Of a stretch of 7,291 nt of DNA, positions 1 through 5,449 are shown piece by piece (within the stretch, counting starts at the first letter, position 1; every line of letters begins with the position of its first letter). Source of the DNA: Chitinivibrionia bacterium (GTDB lineage: Bacteria > Krumholzibacteriota > Krumholzibacteriia > WVZY01); the NCBI GenBank assembly GCA_016208665.1, contig JACQXT010000138.1:1-7291 (forward strand). Direction: 5' to 3'. Below the pieces are notes generated by a model. That model was not told the DNA's origin, did not search any database, and saw only the letters and a list, made by a program, of their open reading frames with translations. Position numbers and translations under genes: made by a program.

Positions 1-1
1 C

Positions 2-40
2 ACCGTCATCATCGTGGAGCTCGGCATCCTGAAGATCTGA
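2..40 (+). CDS. 3' end of an unidentified rightward gene (partial)
   Basis: The window opens inside an open frame that reads TVIIVELGILKI and then stops at TGA (38-40). The start lies outside the window and only 12 residues are visible. The residues are hydrophobic, but this is too little to assign a family. The next confident gene (146-562) lies on the other strand, so the two converge. The call rests only on an uninterrupted frame up to a stop, next to a gap rich in inverted repeats. Confidence 0.35.
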   Translation, partial: TVIIVELGILKI

Positions 41-145
41 GCGCAAGTCGAGCTCCTCTTGTTGCGCAGTTCGCCCGAGCGAATCGGGAGGCTGGCGAAG
101 GAGCGGAGAGACCCGGAGCTCTCGGGACTCCCCGCGGCGGCAAGG
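41..145. terminator. Convergent gap with small GC-rich hairpins, possible terminator region
   Basis: This 105-bp gap lies between two converging genes. It holds a perfect CCCGA/TCGGG stem with a GCGAA loop (74-88), a CCCG/CGGG stem around GAGCTCT (112-126) and a GCGCAA/TTGCGC pair with a 15-nt loop (41-67). None is followed by a T-run on either strand, so this is not a classical intrinsic terminator. The position between converging genes is what suggests a termination role. Confidence 0.25.
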
Positions 146-562
146 CTACTTCGGTGGAAAGTTCGCCGGGTCGATTACGTACCAGACGCTGTTCACGCCC
201 TGGCCGAGCGTATCGCCTGCAGTTTTGTCGTTGACCCAGTAGTAGAGCGGGAAGCCGCGGAACGTGGTCTGCTTCTGCCCGTCCTCGCGCGTGATCGTGG
301 CGAAATCCTCAGCCTTCACTCCCTCGGGTGCCTTGACCGCCTCGCGGTAATACAGGGGCCACTTCTCCACGCAGGGCCCCGCACAAGCGCTCTTCCCCGT
401 GGAGTCCTTCTTGAACCAGTAGAGTGCCATGTTCTTGGTGTCGGTGAGGTACGAGCCGACACCATCCTTCTTCGCAATCTTCACCGCGTGGTGTTCGGCG
501 AACGCGGGCGCGGAAGTAACCATCACGGTCACTGCGAGCAACGAGCCGACGATTCTTTTCAT
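146..562 (-). CDS. Secreted protein with two Yx[FWY]xxD repeats (COG4315 / PF03640-like)
   Basis: A 138-aa exported protein of unknown biochemical function. It has a basic start (MKR), a hydrophobic stretch and a probable signal peptidase I site after residue 22 (APAFA, then EHH). The mature part carries two copies of the family signature: Y48-W-F-K-K-D53, followed by GKSAC60AGPC64xxxWP, and Y107-Y-W-V-N-D112, followed by GDTLGQGVxxxWYV. This is the pattern of the 'secreted repeat' lipoprotein family with the conserved Yx(FWY)xxD motif; this member has no lipobox. Start choice: the frame is open further upstream, but ATG 562 directly begins the signal peptide and is preceded by AAAGGAGAGG at good spacing. 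It lies 44 bp downstream of the protease gene and is probably last in the leftward operon. C60 and C64 could form a disulfide. The family call is firm; the function is unknown. Confidence 0.85.
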   Translation of the reverse strand: MKRIVGSLLAVTVMVTSAPAFAEHHAVKIAKKDGVGSYLTDTKNMALYWFKKDSTGKSACAGPCVEKWPLYYREAVKAPEGVKAEDFATITREDGQKQTTFRGFPLYYWVNDKTAGDTLGQGVNSVWYVIDPANFPPK

Positions 563-606
563 CCGCCTCTCCTTTTGTTGAGTTTCTTTCACCTTGTTCC
601 CACCTC

Positions 607-1443
607 TTATCGCCTCTCCTTGTTCAGGGGATCTCTTGCACGAGACTCGAGTTCTCCCATGAATTTCTGCCACGCATCATGGAGCGAAAATCCGAGGATT
701 GATCGCCAGGAGCCTTCGAAATCGTGGCCGTCCGCAAGAGCGAGAAGGAGCGATTGGAATTTTGTCCCATCCAGAGATTGCAGATAGGCGACAAACATCT
801 CTGCCTGCCGGTAAAACATGTGTGACTCTAATCCGTACTTGCACCGCTCCGGATGCACGAGGCCGCCCGCGGCATCGGAAAAGAAATGTTGGCCCGCCAT
901 AATGGCCCGTGTCGCCTCCGGTTCAGTAACCATGGCCATGGCGGAACCGCCGGACACAAGCTCTGCCAAGCCTTCCTCAAACCACATCGGCAGCGTCGGG
1001 TGGCGTTCGGACACCCCGAGCCTCTGCTGCAAGTACAAATGCACAAGTTCGTGCGTGAGAAGTGCTTTGATGTGATCATCCGGCGCAGTTTTCACAAGCC
1101 CGGAAAGAAATACCGTTCCGGAAATCATGACTCCCCACTCCTGCTTTGAAACGTCGGTGACGGCGGCAAAGCTGTCAGCACTCTCGAAAATCTTGACCTG
1201 AACAGGCTTCACGAATGGGCGCTGGAGTTCTCTTTCAACTGTGGCGATTGACTCCGGCAGATACGAAGCAACGATGCGGGCTATGTTTTCTGCGCGTGGC
1301 TCGTAATAAATGCGATTGTCTGACTCCATTGGCATGAATTGCACGTTCGATTTTCTTGCTTGGTCGGACTGCTGTGCCATAGTGCAGCCAAACAACACAA
1401 TCGCCATCAGTTGAATCGGTATTCCAATCGATCGCTTGTTCAT
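607..1443 (-). CDS. Lipoprotein with peptidase MA-like (HExxH gluzincin) domain
   Basis: A 278-aa predicted outer-envelope lipoprotein and putative zinc metallopeptidase. The N-terminus has a hydrophobic segment that ends in a lipobox, with the lipid-bearing Cys at residue 20 (LFGC). The catalytic signature is clear: HELVH at 131-135 (two zinc His plus the general-base Glu132) and WFEEGLAE at 154-161, where E157 is the expected third zinc ligand. This HExxH...EGLAE arrangement is that of the peptidase MA-like / M1-type superfamily. The C-terminal helical part (205-270) probably completes the active-site cleft. The start at ATG 1443 is supported by GAGGAGC about 8 nt upstream and by the signal peptide. 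It lies 69 bp after the ATPase stop and 44 bp before the COG4315 gene, consistent with one leftward transcript. The substrate is not predictable. Base composition looks lower in GC than the ATPase gene (visual impression only). Confidence 0.85.
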   Translation of the reverse strand: MNKRSIGIPIQLMAIVLFGCTMAQQSDQARKSNVQFMPMESDNRIYYEPRAENIARIVASYLPESIATVERELQRPFVKPVQVKIFESADSFAAVTDVSKQEWGVMISGTVFLSGLVKTAPDDHIKALLTHELVHLYLQQRLGVSERHPTLPMWFEEGLAELVSGGSAMAMVTEPEATRAIMAGQHFFSDAAGGLVHPERCKYGLESHMFYRQAEMFVAYLQSLDGTKFQSLLLALADGHDFEGSWRSILGFSLHDAWQKFMGELESRARDPLNKERR

Positions 1444-1512
1444 GGGATCTCGCTCCTCACTGTCGACGAGGGACTCATTCGTTATGCCCTTGCAGATGAA
1501 AGCGGTCCTTGA

Positions 1513-4269
1513 TCATGGCTCGGTCCTCCATTGCGGCCGGGTGTGTCGCACAACCTTCACCGTCTCGAGGACCAACAACGGGATAACGCCCACGGCGAGC
1601 AACAGGAAGCAATCGCCAAGCGACATGAACGAGGTCTTCAGGAAGCGACCCAGCGTCACGTTGTGATGGCTCCACACCTGGAGGCCGAAAGAAATGGAAA
1701 CAACAATGGCGAGGTTGAAGTTCGTGAGCAGGGAGATGCGCCAGACCGGCTTGGTCTCGCTTCGGACACCGAATGCGCGGAGCAGTTCAGCGAAGACCAG
1801 GACCGCAAAGGCCTGGGTGCGTGCCATTTCTTCGGTTCCCGTCTTCAAGCCGTAGAGGTAAACCGTGAACGAGACACCAGCCGTGAGAAAACCGGTGAGG
1901 AACATCGGGCCGAGGAAGCCGCGGTCCGTGATGCGCTCGGACCGGCGCCGCGGAGGGCGATTCATTACGTCGGGGTCAATGGGGTCGGCTGCAAGGAAAA
2001 GTGCGGGCAGGCCGTCGGTGACGAGGTTGATCCAGAGCAGGTGGATCGGCAGCAGCGGCGAGGGGAGACCCACAACCACGCAGATGGTCATCAGGAGCAG
2101 TTCGCCCGTGTTGCCCGCCAGCAGATACTGGAGCGTCTTGCGGATGTTGTCGTAGATGCCACGGCCCTCTTCGACGGCGGCGACGATCGAAGCGAAGTTG
2201 TCATCGGTGATGATCATGTCCGAGGCCTGCTTCGTGACTTCCGTTCCTGAGATCCCCATGGCGATGCCGATGTCGGCGCCTTTGATGGCGGGTGCGTCGT
2301 TGACGCCGTCGCCGGTCATCGCGACCACCGCGCCATTCGCTTTCCAGGCGCGAACGATCCGGAGTTTATGCTCCGCGGTGACGCGGGCGTACACGGCGGT
2401 CCCTGGGGCGCGCTGGCGGAGGTCATCGTCGGACATCGTGTCCAGTTCGACGCCAGCAATGGCGGTGTCACCGTCCGCGGCGATGCCGAGTTCCCGTGCG
2501 ATCGCCATTGCGGTGTGCGGGTGGTCGCCGGTAATCATCACAACGCGGATGCCGGCGGCGCGGCATTTTGTCACGGCTTCTTTGGCCTCCTGGCGTGGTG
2601 GGTCATACATGCCGACGAGGCCGACGAAAACGAGATCGCGCTCCACCGCGTCCGCAGTGAGTGCGGCGGGGGGGAGGTCGTCCAGGTCGCGATAGGCTGA
2701 GCCGATGACGCGCAAGGCTTGCCGCGCCAGCGCGGTGTTTTGCGCCACGAGGCTTCCACGATCTTCGTCGGTCATGGGGCGGACACCGGTGCCGGTGTAC
2801 AGATTCGTGCAACGGAGCAAAAGCACATCAGGCGCGCCGTTGATGAAGGCGCGGAGCTTCCCGTCCGGCATCCGGCGGATGACCGTGCTCCGTTTGCGGT
2901 CGGAGTCGAAGGGGATTTCGTGATGCTTCGGCAGTTCCTTGTCGATGCGCTGCCGGTCACCGCCGGCTTTGAGGCCCACCGCGAGCAGCGCGCCTTCGGT
3001 GGGATCGCCGACGACTTTCCAGGTTCCGTCTTCCTGGACGAGATGGGCGTTGTTGCAGCCGAGAAGGACGGTCGCCAGATCGAGCAGGGGTGCGGTGTGT
3101 TGCGCCCCGGACTTCCGGCCCCCGAAGCGCACTTCGCCGCCCGGCCCATAGCCTTCGCCGGTGACTTCGTAGCTTCTGCCCGCGACAGAGAGCGCGCGTA
3201 CGGTCATTTCGCCGACCGTCAATGTGCCGGTCTTGTCCGTGCAGATGACTGTCGTCGAGCCGAGTGTCTCGACCGCGGGCAATCTGCGCACGAGCGCGCG
3301 GCGGCGGGACATGCGCAACACCCCGAGGGCGAGCGATACCGTGACGATGGCCGGCAGTCCTTCCGGCACGGCGGCCACGGCAAGGCTGACCGAGGTCATG
3401 ATCAGTTCGAGGAGCTTTGTCCCCCGCAGCAGCCCCAGCCCGAACAGCAGGGCGACGATGCCCAGCGCCGCCCAGACGAGGATGCGCCCGAACGAGTCGA
3501 GTTTCTGCTGAAGCGGTGTGCCCTCGTCGGCGCCCGCTTCTTCAATCAGACCGGCGATGCGGCCCAACTCCGAGTTCATCCCCGTGGCGACGACGACGGC
3601 CTGGCCGGTGCCCGCCGCGACGCTGGTTCCCATGAAGACCATGTTCTCTCGGTCGCCGAGCGGGATATCGCCCTGCGCCAGCGTCTTGGCCTGTTTGGTT
3701 ACCGCGTCCGACTCGCCGGTCAGCGCGGACTCGATGCACTTGAGCGAGGCCGCCTCCAGGATCCGTGCATCGGCGGCGACCAGGTCACCGGCTTCCAGCG
3801 CGAGGATGTCGCCCGCGACGATTCCCGAAGCGGCGATCGCGGTGACGTTCCCGTCGCGCCGCGCCTTGGCCTGTGGCGCGGTCATTTTTTTTAGCGCTGC
3901 GATGGACTGCTCCGCTTTGAACTCCTGGTAGAAGCCGATGACGGCATTGAGGAACACGATGGCGAGGATGGCGATCGCATCCACCACTTCACCAAGGAGA
4001 CTGGAAATGGCACCCGCGCCGATGAGAATCCAGACGATGAGACTCTTGAACTGACCGAAGAAGAGGTGGAGGGGGCTGACGCGCTTACCCTCCTTGAGTT
4101 CGTTCGGGCCATTGATCGCGAGGCGTCGGGCCGCTTCCTGCACGGAAAGTCCGGTTATTGCGGAGCCGAGCTGTACCAGCACCTCTTCAGCGGACCGGCT
4201 GTACCACATTGTGCCTTTTCGTGGTGTGGAATCACCGCCAGCGTGAGGATGGTCGTCGTCTTCGGGCAT
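1513..4269 (-). CDS. P2-type (SERCA/PMR1-like) Ca2+-transporting P-type ATPase
   Basis: A 918-aa inner-membrane cation pump that couples ATP hydrolysis to cation export. Visible in order: a cation-ATPase N-terminal domain (about 22-90), TGES (184-187, actuator), PEGLPAIVT (302-310, M4), DKTGT (345-349, phosphorylated Asp345), FINGAPD (475-481, nucleotide domain), MITGD (578-582), TGDGVNDAP (652-660), then a C-terminal membrane domain. Cation ligands of the SERCA type are present: E303 in PEGLP, N720 and E723 in NTGE, N748 and D752 in INLVTDG, and probably E828 in FAELL. This pattern favours Ca2+ over Na+/K+ or heavy metals. Odd: the usual Lys of the KGAP nucleotide-binding motif is Asn477. 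Start: the frame is open 49 codons further upstream, but that part crosses the promoter/palindrome region. GGAGG at 4283-4279 fits ATG 4269 (ATG 4275 is too close); ATG 4209 is a weaker alternative. It is first in a leftward operon. Confidence 0.93.
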   Translation of the reverse strand: MPEDDDHPHAGGDSTPRKGTMWYSRSAEEVLVQLGSAITGLSVQEAARRLAINGPNELKEGKRVSPLHLFFGQFKSLIVWILIGAGAISSLLGEVVDAIAILAIVFLNAVIGFYQEFKAEQSIAALKKMTAPQAKARRDGNVTAIAASGIVAGDILALEAGDLVAADARILEAASLKCIESALTGESDAVTKQAKTLAQGDIPLGDRENMVFMGTSVAAGTGQAVVVATGMNSELGRIAGLIEEAGADEGTPLQQKLDSFGRILVWAALGIVALLFGLGLLRGTKLLELIMTSVSLAVAAVPEGLPAIVTVSLALGVLRMSRRRALVRRLPAVETLGSTTVICTDKTGTLTVGEMTVRALSVAGRSYEVTGEGYGPGGEVRFGGRKSGAQHTAPLLDLATVLLGCNNAHLVQEDGTWKVVGDPTEGALLAVGLKAGGDRQRIDKELPKHHEIPFDSDRKRSTVIRRMPDGKLRAFINGAPDVLLLRCTNLYTGTGVRPMTDEDRGSLVAQNTALARQALRVIGSAYRDLDDLPPAALTADAVERDLVFVGLVGMYDPPRQEAKEAVTKCRAAGIRVVMITGDHPHTAMAIARELGIAADGDTAIAGVELDTMSDDDLRQRAPGTAVYARVTAEHKLRIVRAWKANGAVVAMTGDGVNDAPAIKGADIGIAMGISGTEVTKQASDMIITDDNFASIVAAVEEGRGIYDNIRKTLQYLLAGNTGELLLMTICVVVGLPSPLLPIHLLWINLVTDGLPALFLAADPIDPDVMNRPPRRRSERITDRGFLGPMFLTGFLTAGVSFTVYLYGLKTGTEEMARTQAFAVLVFAELLRAFGVRSETKPVWRISLLTNFNLAIVVSISFGLQVWSHHNVTLGRFLKTSFMSLGDCFLLLAVGVIPLLVLETVKVVRHTRPQWRTEP

Positions 4270-4337
4270 GAGCATACCCCTCCGCGACCCGAGTGCCTGC
4301 GTGCAGACAAAACGAATCTCCTCAAGCATTCTCGGTT

Positions 4338-4355
4338 CGAGAAAGATCTTTCTCG
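4338..4355. promoter_or_regulatory. 18-bp perfect palindrome, likely operator
   Basis: CGAGAAAGATCTTTCTCG reads identically on both strands. It lies between the divergent operons and covers the candidate -10 of the leftward promoter. Its left half also pairs with the adjacent TTCTCG (4329-4334) across GTT, so TTCTC/GAGAA units occur at 4329, 4339 and 4350 in alternating orientation. This looks like a binding site for a dimeric regulator; I do not recognise the family. A perfect 18-bp palindrome in such a short gap is unlikely by chance. Confidence 0.6.
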
Positions 4356-4374
4356 CAATCCGAAGGCTTGTCAA
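4346..4374 (-). promoter_or_regulatory. Candidate leftward promoter for the ATPase operon
   Basis: On the minus strand a perfect TTGACA (4374-4369) is followed after 17 nt by AAAGAT (4351-4346), which matches TATAAT at three of six positions. Transcription would begin near 4340 and leave a leader of about 70 nt before ATG 4269. The -10 lies inside the 18-bp palindrome at 4338-4355, so a bound repressor would block it. The -35 is strong and the -10 is weak. Confidence 0.45.
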
Positions 4375-4414
4375 TGCTTGGTCGGCAAACTTCGTGGACA
4401 ATGCCTTGACAAGC
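4366..4414. repeat. Inverted repeat placing two TTGACA boxes back to back
   Basis: The arms GCTTGTCAATGC (4366-4377) and GCCTTGACAAGC (4403-4414) are reverse complements at 11 of 12 positions and are separated by 25 bp. Each arm carries one TTGACA element pointing outward, so both candidate -35 boxes are part of the same symmetrical structure. An 11-bp direct repeat, CAAGCATTCTC, also occurs at 4323-4333 and 4410-4420, overlapping the right arm. The arrangement is that of a symmetrical divergent control region. Confidence 0.6.
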
Positions 4415-4434
4415 ATTCTCCCTGCACGGAGAAT
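4406..4434 (+). promoter_or_regulatory. Candidate rightward promoter for the seleno-rhodanese operon
   Basis: TTGACA (4406-4411), a 17-bp spacer and GAGAAT (4429-4434, four of six matches to TATAAT) form a plausible sigma-70 promoter. The start would be near 4441, giving a leader of about 54 nt to ATG 4495. A perfect 7-bp inverted repeat, ATTCTCC/GGAGAAT (4415-4434), fills the spacer and overlaps the -10. It can be extended by AGC/GCT across one bulged T. It carries the same TTCTC/GAGAA units as the palindrome at 4338-4355, which suggests one regulator controls both directions. Confidence 0.55.
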
Positions 4435-4494
4435 TGCTCACGTCATGAGCCAAAGAACCCGCCAAAGGGTCTCTCGGCGAAAGGAGCTAATGTC

Positions 4495-4905
4495 ATGAGA
4501 AAAGAAGTTGCTTCGACAGCGGCGCTTACCCTTCTTGCGATAGCTTGGATATTCTCTGCCATCAGCATCGCCGCCGAAGATGCGCCGCGGATCACGAAAG
4601 AAGAAGTGGTAACCCTTCTGGGCGACCCGAAGGTCACCATCCTGGATGCCAGGGCCCTGGCGGACTGGAAGAAGAGCGACAAGAAGATCAAGGGCGCGGT
4701 CCGCGTCGATCCCCATGACGTCGGCACCTGGGCCGGCAATTATTCCAAAGAGAAAAAAATCATCGTCTACTGCGCCTGACCCATGGAAGCGACGAGCGCC
4801 AGTGTGGTGCTCAATCTCAGGGGACGGGGCTTCACGAATGCCTTTGCGCTCAAGGGTGGCTGGAATGATTGGGTCGAGGCCGGATTCCTCACGGAACCGA
4901 AGTAA
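4495..4905 (+). CDS. Exported selenocysteine-containing rhodanese-like protein, copy 1 (in-frame TGA read as Sec)
   Basis: A 136-aa protein if TGA 4777-4779 is read as selenocysteine (residue 95); a plain gene caller stops at 94 aa. A signal peptide (1-27, cleavage near SIAA, then EDAPR) sends it out of the cytoplasm. The rhodanese domain runs from about 33 to 132: PRITKEEV, VTILDARALADW, IKGAVR, KKIIVYC93-A-U95-PMEATSA, then the C-terminal part GFTNAFALKGGWNDW that rhodaneses need. C93 sits at the catalytic-Cys position. In Cys homologues known to me this motif reads YCACP, so Sec replaces the second Cys. The usual CxxxxR active-site loop is absent. AAGGAG at 4481-4486 supports ATG 4495. It is first in the rightward cluster, 61 bp before a paralogue with the same TGA. 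Pseudogene or sequencing error is unlikely because both copies share the feature. Role (inference): thiol/selenol redox or sulfur/selenium transfer in the periplasm. Confidence 0.9.
4777..4812 (+). promoter_or_regulatory. UGA selenocysteine codon and bacterial SECIS hairpin, copy 1
   Basis: TGA (4777-4779) is followed after 14 nt by GAGCGCC (4794-4800), loop AGTGT (4801-4805) and GGTGCTC (4806-4812). This is a 7-bp stem with one G-U pair. The loop starts 21 nt after the UGA and has G as its second base. That fits the general bacterial SECIS description: a stem-loop just downstream of UGA inside the coding region, with a G among the first two loop bases, for SelB binding. The position and loop are identical in copy 2. 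Confidence 0.82.
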
Positions 4906-4966
4906 TGTGTGGTCAGGGTCTGTACGCAGGTGGTATCGCCTCTGTCATGATCAAGGAGAATGAGTC

Positions 4967-5383
4967 ATGAGACGCGCCGCATATGTTTTCGCGGGATTGT
5001 TGGTGATGCTTGCGCTTTTGTGGACGGTCCCTGCATCGGCCGCGGCCGCCGATGATGATGCTCCCCGGATAACCAAGGAAGAACTGAAGACGAGGCTTGG
5101 CGAACCCGCTCTTGCCGTGATCGATGTCCGGTACAGCCCGAACTGGAAAAAAAGTGGACAAAAGATTGCCAAGGCAGTTCGCGAAGATCCGACCGAGATC
5201 GGTTCCTGGGTCGGAAAGTACCGAAAAGACCAGGCCCTCGTCCTCTACTGTGACTGACCGAACGAACAGACAAGCGCCAGTGTGGCGCTTAACTTGATGG
5301 AACGGGGATTTACGAAGGTGTACGCGCTCAAAGGCGGTTGGTGGGAATGGGTCGGCGCAGGATATCCGGTTGAGGACAAGTGA
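4967..5383 (+). CDS. Exported selenocysteine-containing rhodanese-like protein, copy 2 (in-frame TGA read as Sec)
   Basis: A 138-aa paralogue of the preceding gene, with Sec at residue 97 (TGA 5255-5257) and a true TGA stop at 5381-5383, so one gene uses UGA both ways. Signal peptide 1-28 (LLVMLALLWTVPASA, then Ala-rich), mature start DDDAPRITKEE. Rhodanese features: LAVIDVRYSPNW, KAVRED, ALVLYC95-D-U97-PNEQTSA, GFTKVYALKGGWWEWVGAG. Hand alignment of the mature parts gives about 60 identities in 109 positions. From Sec to the C-terminus it is 27 of 42, against 33 of 67 before it. The part after the TGA is therefore under stronger constraint and must be translated. The start is supported by AAGGAG at 4953-4958, 8 nt upstream. 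It lies 66 bp before the DsrE-like gene, probably in the same transcript. Function as for copy 1: inferred extracytoplasmic sulfur/selenium or redox chemistry. Confidence 0.9.
5255..5290 (+). promoter_or_regulatory. UGA selenocysteine codon and bacterial SECIS hairpin, copy 2
   Basis: TGA (5255-5257) is followed after 14 nt by AAGCGCC (5272-5278), loop AGTGT (5279-5283) and GGCGCTT (5284-5290). This is a fully Watson-Crick 7-bp stem. Relative to copy 1 the basal pair changes from G-C to A-U through two synonymous third-position changes (ACG to ACA, CTC to CTT). The G-U pair becomes G-C, at the cost of a Val/Ala change. Distance and loop are unchanged, which supports selection on RNA structure as well as on protein. 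Confidence 0.83.
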
Positions 5384-5449
5384 TATAGGAATTTTTATCA
5401 CGGGACGTTCGAAAATGGTCTTCTCTGTTTGGAGGCGGAGCGAATAGCT

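Larger units (their letters stand above)
4481..5383 (+). repeat. Tandem gene duplication of the seleno-rhodanese unit
   Basis: The two units (4481-4905 and 4953-5383) share gene structure, the TGA position, the SECIS hairpin and even the leader: AAGGAG, 8 nt, then ATGAGA in both, with AATG and GTC elements between. Protein identity of the mature parts is roughly 55% by hand count, so the duplication is old and both copies have been kept functional. The signal peptides have diverged most. Confidence 0.75.

Noticed and set aside
41..67. Short CGAGCTCCT match between 48-56 and 7032-7040 as island attachment repeats
   Set aside because: Nine bases in GC-rich sequence is expected by chance, and there is no tRNA or integrase nearby.
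59..787. 242-codon plus-strand open frame
   Set aside because: It runs antisense to the COG4315 gene and the end of the protease gene, which have signal peptides, motifs and ribosome binding sites; its translation shows no domain.
1443..1515. ATPase TGA followed by an in-frame open path into the protease lipoprotein gene (possible fusion by readthrough)
   Set aside because: The ATPase ends where the family ends, and the lipoprotein has its own ribosome binding site, start and signal peptide; the shared frame is coincidence.
2719..3894. 391-codon open frame on the plus strand
   Set aside because: It lies wholly opposite the ATPase gene, has no recognisable domain and is an antisense shadow of its high-GC codons. 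The same applies to plus-strand frames at 1531-2250, 2156-2695 and 3518-3931.
4777..5257. The two internal TGAs as nonsense mutations, sequencing errors or reassigned Trp/Gly codons
   Set aside because: Two diverged copies share the TGA at the same column with conserved sequence after it. TGA ends the ATPase, DsrE-like, lipoprotein and ferritin-like genes, and Trp is read by TGG throughout, so neither decay nor a variant code explains it.
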